From contig NC_135018.1 in the NCBI RefSeq assembly GCF_051020955.1, positions 9,749,439-9,813,438 on the forward strand: 64,000 nt of DNA, written 5' to 3'. The notes below the pieces were generated by a model. The model ran no database searches, was not told where the DNA came from, and saw only the letters and a program-made list of their open reading frames with translations. The DNA is from Megalopta genalis. Taxonomy: Eukaryota > Arthropoda > Insecta > Hymenoptera > Halictidae. A program made the translations under genes and the position numbers. Shown one piece after another: positions 37,801 through 50,409 of the stretch. Positions within the stretch are counted from its first letter, which is position 1. Every line of letters begins with the position of its first letter.

Positions 37801-40800
37801 TAGAAGATACGCGTATCAAACGTTCCGATAAAAATTCGCAGGGATATCTCCATTTCGTGGTTGGTTCGTGACGGAACACGTTTAATCGTCGTTTATAAAC
37901 CGTTTGACCCAGTCAAAGGAATTGTTACAAACAGACGGATCGCGTAGCCGCGAACAGCAGAGAGCTCGCGGACCGAACAAACACTTTTCTAGACGGTCAT
38001 GTTTTTCCGTGGATCAAGTGGAGCAGTTTTCGTGTCAGTGTTGCGAACGTTTAAAATTGCGCGCGGAATGACATGCACGGCACGGATTTATTTTTCGCTT
38101 TCGCATCACTTTTGCGGTTCACCCGAGAGTCCTGTGAAACTATACCCGGATCACGAGGCAACACAACACGCGGCGTTATGCCAACCTCGGTGTTTCCTTT
38201 TGCCGCGTTTTCCATGGATTAACCTCGTCCGAGATCGCTTCGGCAATCAACTTTTTACAACGACCAGACGCAATTTCAATTTTCCAACGTTAATGTTCCC
38301 CGCGATTGAAATATACCAATCTATCATTAACGCACACGAAATATCTGGAGAATATTTATTCGCATCTTTAGTCTTTGTGGAGGAAAATTTTCATTCTCAA
38401 TCAAGTATTCGTTCAATCTTTTAAATTAGATTATGTAACGGTAGCGGTACCCTAATTTGGAATACTCGATCGCAGATATTTTTGCAGCCGTTGGTCTTTT
38501 CCTGAAAGATCCTCAATTCATGGAGGTATTTAGGGTAATTGGAACTGGGAAGAATAATTTTTTCCTAGAAAATCAAGAAAGTCTAGAAAGTCTTATGGAA
38601 TATAAAGTCTTGGATATCAAAAAATGCTTCAACTAGCCAGCGTGCTGATCTTTGTGCTAATACAAATTTTGACGAACTAATTGATAGAAAATAAAATTTA
38701 AAAAAGAGTAAAGCTTGTGTTATAATGTCGAAGAAGACCAAATTCTCGTGTAACCAATTTTAGCCATTCGTTTAGACAGAGTTGCAGACGATCAAAAACA
38801 CCATAAACACGTGAAGTTCAAAGCTCATTTCACAATGCCCGGAAGATAAGATTTAACTTGAACTATTTTAATTGACTGCCGGGTATTCCAACAGAGTGAA
38901 GCATGATTTATCCAGCGGCGAGCATTTCGTGAGACGGTGTTTGTAGAGGGAACGATGTGTGCGGCCTCGGCGAGTCGCGCCGGGTCGCGAGTCACGTGAC
39001 ATCCGGCGAGAGAAACGAGATGGCTCACCCACCTTCATTATCATGTGCGTAACGTTCAATGAGAAAACGTTCCTGAACACGGCCACGGCCACGCCTACGC
39101 GCACGCTAGCCCGGCCGCGCGCGCGTTAGAATGATGCGTGAATAAAGCGAGTCGTTTCGTCGCGGCTAAGTTAATTCCACGATACCAGAATTTCTTCCTC
39201 TCCGTCGCATGTGGGATCTAGCGATCGCTAGAGGCACACGTTGCAACGACTGCAACGACTGCAACGACCGCAACGGACGCACCTACGGCCACGGAGATCG
39301 CCCACACGCGTTTCAGTCGTTGCAGCTACGACTGTTTCCACGGAATCGATGGCTATCGAGGCATACTAATTGGACTCGGTTTCGAAGGACCGGATGGAGT
39401 ATGATTCATGAAAGAAGTGACAAACTGCCCTCTTAGTCAGCCGGTTGCGGTCTGTTCGTGGAAGTCGGTCGTAATTTGCGAAGTTGATCGTGAGATGCCT
39501 GCTAATTGAATTGAAATTTCGGGGAGCGCGACGCTCGAAGCAGACAATAAATGCGTCGCCATTGTTATCCCGCACTTGTCACGAACGCTAATTTTTATTG
39601 CTGTCGCGGGCAACGCGCGTCACGAAAAATTAATATCGATACCTGGAGATCCGATAATTGTAAATACATTCGTATCGGTCGTTCCGTGCATTTGTCTGAT
39701 AAAACAAATTCTCCTTTCTTTCAAAACTGCTCGAGATCTTGTTCAATAGAATGTCATTATTATGTTCTAATTTAGCGCTGCCATTTTGCAGTGAAAAAGC
39801 ACGGTGAAGTGAATTTTCCATCGTAATTGTTCAACATAGTTTACGGAAGATCTGGACGTTATAATAATTGTTGAGAATTTGTTCCATAGATATCGTTATA
39901 ATACTTGAATTTGGTTCTGTTGCTGAATAGAAAGAAGCATGGTAAGTGAAAAAACGAACGAGAAAGATGGCGTCACTTGCTGACGAGAAAATCCTTCATC
40001 GGAGGAGAACGTTTTCAATACTACGTTCTATCTATATTATTATAATCTGAGATCTCCTATCCACGAGAATACAATAATCAGATATACATCTCAAATGTGT
40101 TTGAATAGAAATTATCGAAGCCTTATGTAATAGAGTCTAGTTAGACAGTCCCAGCGCGGACATTAATTACGAGACCAACGGGGGGAATGATTTTGTACTC
40201 AGATTCAATTACGCGTGTTTGCCGTCACAAGTAGCGAGTTTTTCAAGCGAAGACAATGAAAATTAGACGAGGGTTTGATGGTTTAAGTCAATCAACAGAG
40301 TAATCATCAGTCATCGCAGCGACGTCCGTGTCTCATTAAATCTTATCTTGCAAGGAAGAAACACGTCGCCGAGATAAGACGTATGGGGAGCGAGGCAGGG
40401 CTCAAATCATGGCGCGCAGCTCCACTAATATAATAAACAATTGCCTTAACGAGCCAACAATGGAGTCGCAATATTGGCTGTGGTTCCTCCCTAACGATAA
40501 CTGACAGCGGTTTTATGAACACTCGTGCACATGCATATAGAACTCCGTCGCTGAGATTCGCTGACAGGAAGTGGAGCACGTTTTCGGTTCGCTTCGTTCC
40601 ACGTTAACCAAGAAACAAGGAAACCGGTAAACAATGTAATTAATGATCGTTCGCGTGTATTCAAAATACCATCAACTTCCGCTTCAATTTTCAAAAAATT
40701 GCAGATCGCTTTTCACCGCGTCTACGTACACAAAACCTTTCAATTGCCTATACAGTTCTCGGAAAACCTAGAGCTTATCAGGAAATAGTTTGTTAGTTAA

Positions 40801-41920
40801 TTAATTAATAGTTTGTTCTAACAATTTTAACCAAACTTCCCATAATTAAGCATTTCAGAATTTCTAATTAAGGTTGTGAGCATGTTTTCATGAGCAATTA
40901 ATGAACATACATATTCATTTAATTATTTTGTAATAAACATTGTTCAATATCACGGTAAATGAGATCTTATTTTTAAAGGACAATACAAATTAGTCGTTTT
41001 TAGTGCTACAGCTAAATTCGAATGCTTTGGCATATTCTAATTACCATTTAAACGTAATGTCGAACAATATGAAAGAACTGAATTTACGTTCGCAAACTTT
41101 TTTCAGCCGACCTTTGGTCCGTCGTCGAACAAATTGACGTAACTACAGTAATATCAGCTGAATCGATTTCTGAATTTCGAACGATGATCGCGTTTAGTGC
41201 ATGCACAATTATCACGGTCGTTCAATTTCCCATAGACTATTATCCTACTTGGAACTGCCACAGGCTGTTGTTGCGAATGATGCGATGGGAGAAATTCGTG
41301 GTATGATAACTTGCACGCTGACCACCGCGTTATTCTCTGTAAATCAGCTTACCTGTTGTGACGTGCGTGTGAACGCGTCCCAAATGACGGAACCGTGCAT
41401 GTTAGCGTGCACATTTTGAGCGGACATGTGTGCTACATTTCATACTCGTTCTTCGGGACGTCACCGTCCAACATTTCATTTCACAATTTCCGCGGAAACC
41501 GTGAGACGCCTAATCAAAATCGGTGCGCCATCCAAAACACCGAACGACTCTAGCAAAGCTATTGGAAACATCGATTTCGGATCATCATCAGAGTCGCATT
41601 CGCAATGTTTGTAATCTCATTTCCAGTTAAACGATCGACTTGTATTACTTCCTTTCGTGGGAAAGTTGATTTTGAAAATTTAGCGAAATTCTTATCACAA
41701 TTTCTTGAATTTTACAGCTGTTCGAACGAATTTTCAGATGATTCATTGGAAAAGTTAACTTAAGAAGATTAGCAAAATCTTTTTTTACAATTTTAATAAT
41801 TTTGTGTCCGTCTAGTCGAGTGTGAAAACTGACATTTTGGATCTTCGAGCATTGTGTCTTTTAGAAATACGAATTGTAATTGTATACCGAAATTTCGAAA
41901 TGAATTTTTGATGTAATGTA
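34817..41920. other. Gene-free region, ninth part
   Basis: Seven kilobases without a recognisable gene. Contains a short (TGCAACGAC)n tract at 39242-39277 and GC-richer patches near 35780-36240 and 38900-39120. Open frames such as 36049-36435 and 37999-38424 (128 and 141 codons) show no domain, signal or splice context I can defend. Confidence 0.5.
39242..39277 (+). repeat. 9-bp tandem repeat (TGCAACGAC)n
   Basis: Three exact units and a fourth diverged one (cgcaacgga). Confidence 0.85.
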
Positions 41921-42349
41921 GCGGATACAATAAATTCTCCTTAGAATGCCAAATTTCGGGTTGCTGTGAATTTCCTTGTGCTAGTCCCGCACCTATGTAA
42001 TTAATTACTACGTCGATGCTAAAGTTCGACGGAGTCGGTCAAGCGAGTGATGCGGCACGCGACGCAAATTTAAGGAAGACAACACAAAATGGTTTGTTTG
42101 GGTGTGAGTCAGATAAGAAAAATCGCGGAGCTACAAGGTATGTGACCAATCTCCGTAGAATCGTGGCATGGGGCCTCCGAATTGCCTTCGAATAGTGGCA
42201 TGCGGCCTCCAAATTGCCTTCCAATCGTGGCAAAAAAATTAGAAATAGAAAAGTGAAGTCATCGTTTTTATTCTAGCATTACCGTGTGTTCATATTAATG
42301 TACACCGCCATGCTGACCGCTGCCCTTTTTTGCCGACTGCCCCGAGTTT
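41921..42349 (+). repeat. Dispersed repeat, copy A (about 430 bp)
   Basis: Matches 51550-51949 in reverse orientation along nearly its whole length. Shared landmarks in order are gccaaatttcgggttgctgtg, a tacgtcgatgctaa block, ggagtcggtcaagcg, gatgcggcacgcgacgc, gtgtgagtcagataagaaaa, cggagctacaaggta, gaatcgtgg, ggcctccgaattgcc, tagaatgctag-type sequence (ttattctagcattac) and gccgactgcc. Copy A has an extra 32-bp direct duplication at 42159-42222. No coding capacity, and no clear terminal inverted repeat or poly(A) tail, so the class (SINE, MITE or other) is open. Confidence 0.8.
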
Positions 42350-45130
42350 CATTCAATCTCGCTCTCTGTCTCTCACGAGGTGTTTAAAAATTACCGTTTT
42401 CAATTCCGAGCTTCTGGCTTTCTAGGAAGGATTTACTCTATACCGAATTTGATTTGCATGTGCAAAGTGCAAGAAAACTAAAAATGTACTTGGCATGAAA
42501 CATCTGAATTTTTCAGCTTTTATTTCGTTAAATAAATGAGTGTGTCAAAATTTTTGCGGTTGCCGAGTTGAATCTGAAAAAGTGAATGCACAAGTTAACT
42601 AATGGGAATTAGCTAAATTCTTTCCACAGTGCCGGTAATTTGATTTCTGTCGAAACGGGCTGATCGCCCGTACCATTGCCTCATTTTTTGAATTATTCTA
42701 GAAAAATTAACGAACATGAATTGAACATGCGTATTTCGGAATGACAATTATGCTCGTCTAGATGTTGACAATCGCGTGTAAAAATGCACGTTCTCGGAAA
42801 CGAGACAAATTTGTCATGTTGCAAGGGAAAGTTCTACGCGTGGTTGAATAAGCAACAAAGAGGCTGTCAGGCACGGACACGTTCAATCAGCGTCGTTTCC
42901 TGCTAGAATCGATTATTAATTGCCGGCACGTGTGGCGCGTGCATCCATTTTGAATCCCAGACGATGGCACGAGGACATTGTGCGCATTTCAGCACCTGAT
43001 AAAGTTATGCCCTGTCCATCGGCTACTAATTACCGATTGATTGACTCCCCCTCCTTTCCTTCCGATCAGTATTGTCACCGGGACAAATCCGCGGAACGAT
43101 TAATTTCGGTTCTCTCACGTTCAACGACGTTTCCAGTGAAATTTCATGGTGTCTGTTCGAATTTTCGTATATCCAATCTGTCAAAAACTTGCACGTTTTT
43201 CAAACTGTGTGACGTGAATTTAATGAAAATTATAAAATTAATGAAATGCATGTCGACTAGTACATTGTTAATCGTGTTTTTCCTCTGCATCGGATTGCCA
43301 AGCAATTTCCATAAACCACTTTCACTCTATTATGAAAACACGATGAAAGAGCAGGACTTTTTAGAAATTCAAATGGAAATGCCGTGTTAATTAAGCTTGC
43401 TAAAAATAGTCATTTTGATTGAAAATGTGAGTGTCAAAGCGTTCCTCGACGTGGCAGTATCAAAGCACAAATATAACAGGCAAAGGGGAATGCAAAAAGA
43501 GTGCTCGCCGTTCGAAACGCACAAAACCGGACTTTTCCATAAACAGTCCTTTCATCGTATTATTTTCAATATTCCTTTATCATACATTTGTGCTGTAACT
43601 TTAATGCTATAGCAGGTGTCGCGTGTCACTGACGGATATGCAATGTCTTTGACACGCATTGAAAATATAATTATTTTGTTAACAGCCTTCCAGTCAATTT
43701 CAAAAAATTTCTCTGCTCAAATGAACGCTCAAAATGTATAATCAAAGTGTTTTCAATGTCCATCGGTAAAATGGAAATGTGAACAATTAAATTCTGAAAT
43801 TACTTCTTTGGGAACGAAAATATCGTAATAACAAAAACGGCTATCAAATGATTATATGTTTGTGCAGAGGTTTCACAATCTAATTTTTCTTTGATGCATT
43901 TACCTATTAGGGATTAAGGTTCGAAATATTTTTCCTCGTTATGAAATATTTTTCCCCAGCTGTCTTACGATCTTTGAATAAAATGATTAAATCATTTTTG
44001 TATTTTAGTAACACTTTCACTTTGAAAGTAACGAGCTGCATAATATGAGCATGGGCAAATGTTAAGATCCGGATCGTTTCGCACGAATGCCTATTTTCAT
44101 GATGCTTTTATATATAACCATCGATTTGGCAGTTTCGAAGTCCTCACGCCTCGCTTTTTATAACCGGTGTACTTTTGTCACTTAGAGACTGTCGCTGTGA
44201 AGCAAGCGGAAGACCACGCTCTGCATTAATGGCAGCGCGCAGTGGATGTAAACGACCGTCCATCATCCTAACGTATCCAACATCGTTCCGGAAGTGAAGA
44301 TGGATATTGCGGTTCGCGGTGACGTGTTCGCATAAATGCTACTAACTGGCGTGAACTTTTCTTCTTAAACGACCTATTTGCAGGCTGCTGTAATCACTGT
44401 CAGAAGATTCAGCTCGCTCAACAGGCCCGTGAAAAATCCCATAACTGCTTTATGCTTGCGCACGAGTTCGCAGTTTCAATCGGCAACTCACTAAAGAAGA
44501 AAATTATTCGTATCTTTATTTCTTTTCTTCAGAAATACTCAAACAAAATCCATGCGAAATCGCATTTGAAGCTGAAGTTGAATTCGGTGAGTGAGAATTC
44601 TGCAACTATTTACCTTTAAAAATGTATTTTATAAGCAGCTGAAGATATAATAATGAAAAAAGTAACCAACATGTTAACTTGAACTATGCACATACGGTTA
44701 CAATAACTAAATAACGTAGATTGATCGAATCGAATTTTTTTAGAGCGATTGTTCCACGGTTAATCTGTTAAATATTATATTTGAATATCCGAAAAATGCT
44801 GCAAACGCAAATATGAAATATGAAATTGTGTTCTAAATGACGATCGTCGACACGAATCGACGGGACGGGACGAGACAGCGATAGAGTATACAGGGACGCA
44901 CGCATCGAACGTAATGATTTTCGCTGTTATTGCTCCAATTCGATAGCGTGAGTCTTCAGTGATCATATGTACCTTATTCGAAACGCTAATACAACTGTAA
45001 CGGAGGTCGTCGCGATTAGGCGCAGCAGAGAACATTGATCTGAGCCTCGAAGAGACCGGATAGAACTGTCCAATGGCACGACTACATCAAACGGCTAACG
45101 GGGGGCCTATTAAACACAGCTATGCATCAT
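42350..45130. other. Gene-free region, tenth part
   Basis: AT-rich. Apart from the small open frame described at 43223-43390 I see nothing supportable. Confidence 0.5.
43223..43390 (+). CDS. Unrecognised 55-codon ORF with signal-peptide-like N-terminus
   Basis: From the ATG at 43223 the product has a basic start (MKIIKLMKCMSTST), a hydrophobic core (LLIVFFLCIGL) and a polar tail with one terminal Cys, which resembles a secreted or membrane-anchored small peptide. The frame is open further upstream to an ATG at 42920, which would bury the hydrophobic stretch inside a 156-residue product. I recognise no family, no dibasic processing site and no conserved cysteine pattern. It may well be chance in AT-rich DNA. 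Confidence 0.12.
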   Translation: MKIIKLMKCMSTSTLLIVFFLCIGLPSNFHKPLSLYYENTMKEQDFLEIQMEMPC

Positions 45131-45169
45131 CCTGTAATTACATTGCAGTAATTTCACCGTAATTACAGG
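45131..45169. repeat. 11-bp perfect inverted repeat, 17-nt loop
   Basis: cctgtaattac and its exact reverse complement gtaattacagg, with looser pairing just outside (catcat / gatg). Possible stem-loop; no copy elsewhere in the window was seen. Confidence 0.6.
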
Positions 45170-45557
45170 CGGACGATGGTCTCCAAGGAAGGGCGGATTC
45201 CTGAGTCGATTGGTTGCTAAACCTTTTACAGACTGGATTATCGATGCGTACACCAGCCCAACGTAGTGCAAGTTAAATTTTATACTTGTTACACTTCTAA
45301 ACAATTTGTTCACCTTTTGTGTTATCGAATTGAGTACGACAGGAATAGTTTTAAGCTTGAAAATGTTACTCTTGAAGCAAGAAGTAATTTCTTGAGTCTT
45401 GGAAAGCCTCCACATCCTGAAGTGCAGGGTTTCCATATACCTGAGGAGAGTACACAGGTATAAAAACATGCGTTGTCGCCCGGGCCTCTCAGGTTCTTCC
45501 GTACTCTCATACTGTGCGCTTCTTCACCGTATTTCCTCCACTTCTTTCTTAAATATA

Positions 45558-46484
45558 TTAGGGTGTCCCATAAGTTATTTCCTTTTTTCTGATGCGAAAT
45601 GATTACACGATATTTGTTGTTTAAGGTTGATTTATCGAGTTATATATGAATCATTCTGCTCCATTACCTTCTTCCATCTTTCAGGAAGCCTTATTATGCC
45701 GTCTTTCCAAGATTGTTGAGGCTTATTTGCAATATATTGATCCAGGTGCGTTTTTATTTCGCTTACGAATTTAAACCGTTTTTCACGGAGAGAATTTTTT
45801 AACGAGAAGAACGAGTAATAATCGGATGGTGCAATGTCTGGAGAGTGCGGAGGATGAGGTAGAACGTCCCAATCAAAGTGCAATAATTTTTGTCTTATGA
45901 CCAACGCAACATGTGGTTTTGCGTTGTCGTGATGAAAATTTGACGGTATGGAACTTCGAATCGATTCACATATCCCATCTTGATTAAATGCTTATGTACC
46001 GTTGTCCTGGGTATGTTAGTGGCATCCGCTATCTCGCGCACACTATATCGCGGATTTTCAGCGAGCATATCTTTGATAAGGTCCGCATCCGTCTTTGTTG
46101 TACGACCGCTGCGGTCTTCATCTTTCAAATCATAATTGCCAGCTCTAAATCTCTCAAACCAATTGCGGACTGTCCTAATAGTCGTAGAACCATCACCGTA
46201 AACGATACAAATCTCGTTTACAGTGTTCTTTACCCTATCACCTTTTTAAAGCAATAAATCATAACATGCCGCAAATGCTTCTTTTACCTATCCATATTGA
46301 ACGGCGTAGAAAAAATTTTATAAGGAACTTTGTCATCAACGAAACGTACTCTAAAAGAGCTTTGGGACGACTGAAATCGATGCTCTAAATAGCCAAGAGA
46401 TGAGCCTGCCTGTTTATATGTATAAACACAACCAGTTTAAGTTATTTATAGCGCGGCGCGGGAAGAACTTATGGGACACCCTAA
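45558..46484 (-). mobile_element. Internally deleted mariner element (927 bp)
   Basis: Ends are inverted repeats, TTAGGGTGTCCCATAAGTT at the left and its exact reverse complement AACTTATGGGACACCCTAA at the right, with TA duplications outside (45556-45557 and 46485-46486). Full mariners are about 1.3 kb, so about 350 bp is missing. The transposase is read from the minus strand and is broken; see the pseudogene entry. Confidence 0.93.
45632..46295 (-). pseudogene. Mariner transposase remnant (D34D type)
   Basis: Minus-strand remains of a mariner transposase. An ATG at 46293-46295 is followed at once by a stop in place of a codon, then HLRHV, then a one-base frameshift near 46243, then the DNA-binding half with NWFERFRAGNYDLKDEDRSGR and the second helix-turn-helix (YSVREIADATNIPRTTVHKH). 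Near 45956 the frame jumps to FHHDNAKPH, so the segment that should carry the first catalytic Asp (the GDEKW region) is deleted. The second Asp (HHDNAKPH) and third Asp (APSDYY) remain with 34 residues between them, the mariner D34D spacing. The C-terminal part ends at 45632. It cannot encode an active enzyme. Confidence 0.92.
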
Positions 46485-46486
46485 TA

Positions 46487-47129
46487 GTTATTTACGTGTG
46501 TCTCATTCTACACCATTTTATTTCCAATAACCCCTTCAACAGTTGCGAGATTGATGAAACGTCTGTTCGCACATCTCAGTGGCTCGATTTGTCCGAGGAC
46601 AATGTTTGAGTCGATCCAGCAAATTTCGTAAGCATTCTTTGCGGAAATTCTCCGAAGATGAATGCGATTGCGATGCGGCGAATAAAAGGGCGAGTGGTAT
46701 TCGTCGAACTATCAAAGGATTTCCCTAATTATAGAGCTCGTAGCCACGGCATTGTAATTTCCGCGAAACTTTTAACGACCTTTTAAGCTATAAATCTCGT
46801 CGGATTAGTGCCCCAGTAAATGCCCCGAGTGTGTTCGATATACCGAGAAGTTTATTAGCACGACGTAAACTTCCAGCAAACTCTGAACCGTTAGGGATAA
46901 TCTTCAATTTATCGTAAATGATATTGTCGTAGTACAGTATATTGATTAAGGTCGAAGATCTCTGGGCAAGCTGTTCCGCCGGGAACGGATAATGATTGCA
47001 CATCTCGGGTAAACTGATTACCACATTACACAATAAAGTCTCCGTGGAAGGGGGTGACAGCACGTTCTTCTTGAACGTGAACCCGTAAATCCTGCTCAAG
47101 ATTGAAACTCAACGCCACTCTCGTGTAAT
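46487..47129. other. Gene-free stretch after the mariner
   Basis: No recognisable gene. A small inverted repeat, cacgttcttcttgaacgtg, lies near 47062-47080. Confidence 0.5.
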
Positions 47130-48080
47130 TGATTTATTTTAACCCTGTTCGGTTCTAAGTAACATTAAAGCGCCTCTGGAGACATCGGTTTCTTTTTAAA
47201 AAGAATATTCACTTCTCCTCTCTGTACCTTAATTTAAAATTAAAAATTTTTTTAATTTCTAATTATCGTCTGGCTATTGTCCACTGTTTCTACTTCGAAA
47301 TAGAGTTGCAATTCTGGTGACAACAATTTACTTTCGAAAAGAATATCTGCTTCTGTTCGGCTCGAAGAACAAGACGAATTAATTATTGTCCCTATTTCTA
47401 CGTTTCAATTGAGTGACAGTTTTGCTGGAATATGCATTCAGTCTGTGTAATTCAATGCGATCATTAATTTACTTCTAGTCGCATTCATTTATTTCTAAGA
47501 GAATTTCAACTTTTGTTCAGTGCGTCCAGCTTCAAGAATAAAGTGTACTAGGTAGAATTAATGTTCGTCCATCTATTGTTCGTCTACTGCTTCTACTTCG
47601 GAGTACGGCAACGATGTTGTAGAAATACGCTCTTTATTTCAACCCAGTTCTCAATGGCAGGTAACATTAATTTAGCCCTGACGATTCATTTATACCAATG
47701 ACGCGTCTGTTCATTGTCCTCTGTTTCTACCTCGAAATAAAGCGATGATTTTACTGAACTATGCTTTTTATTCTAACCCTGTTCAATTGCAAGTAACAAT
47801 AACAAGCAATTTTCATTTCTATATAGAATTCGTACAGCTTCAAGAATAAGCTGAACTATCCGACAGAATTAATCGTTGTCCCACTGTTCACAGTTTCTAC
47901 TTGAAACTGGAACAACAATTTTACTGAAATGCGTTCCCCATTTCGATCATGTTCAAGGGCAAGCCACATCGTTTTACGTCCGACGACCTTAATTTGGAGA
48001 ACGTACTTGTACCGTACTAATGACGTGTCCGATTATTGTCAGCAGTTTCTACTAGCAAGCAGCGCGGCGATACTGCGCGA
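47130..48080. repeat. Decayed long-unit tandem array
   Basis: The phrase gtttctacttcgaaata and variants recur near 47286, 47391, 47587, 47719, 47890 and 48041, generally followed by gcaacaattttactgaaat-like and then tttcaaccctgttcaa-like sequence, and preceded by attattgtcc-like sequence. Related gacgcgtctg / gacgtgtccg words precede two units. Spacing varies (105-196 bp), average about 150 bp. The array is old and heavily diverged. Confidence 0.6.
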
Positions 48081-50409
48081 CCATGTTCTTTCGATGTAAT
48101 GGAACTGGTACGGAATATGGGTCACGGCATTCAGCTGAATCCACGGGTTCACTTTTGGCACCCGGTTTTCGCGAAGATTGGAAGTTTTTGTTTTCACGCC
48201 AAGTAAAAAGCAACACGGTCGGAAGCGGGATCTGGGGGCTGGGGGTCGGGGTTTGGGGGGGGGGGGCTGGAGCAGCAACGGCTAGGAAACAGAGCAGCAA
48301 GAAAAGGAAGAAAGAGTAAGTGCGGACTAGCGTTGAGAAGATTTATCGCTTGGTCCTCAAGATATGGAAGGCGGAGAAACTTATTTATGGAGTGTCTACG
48401 AAAACGAAATCAATATCGGGAAGATGGAACGCGCGTTGGACGTAACCTGTTTGCGACATTTTGAATTTTACGCTATTGATTAAACTCTCTTGTCTCCCCG
48501 ATCTTCTGCCCACCAAAGTCTATATTCTGAAGCTATTGAGATCGTAAATATACTTCTGTGGACAATTATTTAAAGGCAGCTGTGGAATGTATCGGAAAAT
48601 CCAAATTTTTCAAATTCGCTCGAGATCACCAGTCATTTAGAACACAAATCCTTTTACCTTAAGTTCATTAATCTTACAATTCTGATAAATAAGGATTTTG
48701 CAAATCAGCCGTAGAAACTAACAACGTCGCTAATAATTCAAAGCACAATTTCTATCATAAGATGACGCTGAAATGAACTGAATCATAAGAGGAACAAAAA
48801 CGTATTATCAGTCTTTTTCAACAAGTTTCTTTAGTCATTTCGTGATCAATATAATCGCTGCTATCCATTGTTTATTATGAAGAAATCGACTATATTGACT
48901 CTGTGAGGTGTGTTTGCGTAACTCATTCTAAAAAAAAAGTGGATCTACACCGATTGGCTCCTGAAGCGTCCAAACGTTTATTAGATACTGGAAGTAAATA
49001 TTTTTCACGATTCGATCTGTTCGTTAAATGCTCGGCGTTCGGAGCCCTGAATTGGTTCTCCGGTTTTCATTTGATAATTGGTAAACGAATGATTGGAGAC
49101 CTCGGAAGGCCGAATTGAAGAAACCGGAAGGTAATAAAAAATGGAGTCTGGGTTAGGGGAAGTTTAAAAGTAGGAGGCAGCCGTCTGACAAGCGGGGAGC
49201 CGAGCATCGGAGTATTTGGTATTCAGCTTAGCAGGATCGTGGAGGCGGTCTAGGACAAACGCGATGATCTCGCTCGCAGGATAACGATCCTCGCTCCCTC
49301 GTTATCCCCATTCGTTTCCTTTTTATCCGGTCTAGCCAATTCAGCCTTAAACTCTCGCGTGCAGCTTTGACCTCTCCGAGATTCCTCCGACGTTCCGTGC
49401 TTCTCAGAGCGAAAGGGTAAACTTCAGGGACGAAACTTCCGGAAGTCGGACTAGCTGAGTACACTGCAAGCTTCGAGCAAATGCTCGACGGCTTTATCGG
49501 GAATCCAGCAAGTTGGAAAGGGACGAGACGTATCGTGAGAGTATTCGACATTCCCTCCACTCCAGCCAACCCCTTCTCTCTCTCTCTCTCTCTCTCTCTC
49601 TTCCTTTCTACCCCCTTCTTTCTCCCTCTCTCATTCTGTCTATCCATCTGCCTCTCCTCGTCTTAGTCTCTGCTGTTCACCCATCCCATGGAAACCACCT
49701 CCAGCCAGGTCTGAACGCAGTACGGTTCGAAACTCCTCCTCCTCCGACGGTCTCGATTGATTTTTGGTAGCAGTCTTGTACTGAATTACGGAGCGCCGCT
49801 TGTGCCACAACTTATCGAATTTACGAGATCGCGTCGACCCATGAATGAATGGCGAACGAGGGAAATGTCAAGCTCTCGTGGCTTGCCGATTGTTTCCGTG
49901 CACCCAGCGAATCGCTACCAAATCGACACAATTATCGCGTTAATTGTTTAGCAATCCATGATTCGAACAATTGTCTATTTAGGTCTCGTCTTCGTACCTT
50001 TGAATTTAATTGTACGTACAATTGGTTTGTGCACTCTGTTCAACAAATCTGTTTCGAATACCGGTCTACTATACTACTTTGTAGTACATCTCAAATATTG
50101 TTGGTACGTAACGACTTGTTTAATTTGCAATTGTCTTCATTCATCCACGAGAGTAAGCGTATGTGTAAGCATTTTTAATGTATAAGTATCATTTTAATTA
50201 TAATTCAAAATTTTCTAAATTGTTCAAGTACAATTTTCTTGAATTCCAAACTCACTAAGTTGAACTCCGAAAAAACATGATCTTGTGTAAGCTTCCTCAA
50301 TCGGCTAATAAATTTTGTAACATTGGATTTAATCCGTGTGCTAATACCGAAAACTTACTATACGATGTTCGATAACATGTTGATTCAGTACATATTCGAA
50401 TGCCTCGAG
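48081..50409. other. Gene-free region, eleventh part
   Basis: Contains a 12-nt G run at 48255-48266 and (TC)n at 49575-49601. Open frames such as 49228-49647 (minus) and 49849-50178 lack recognisable domains. Confidence 0.5.
49575..49601 (+). repeat. (TC)n microsatellite
   Basis: About 13 uninterrupted TC dinucleotides inside a longer pyrimidine-rich stretch. Confidence 0.95.
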
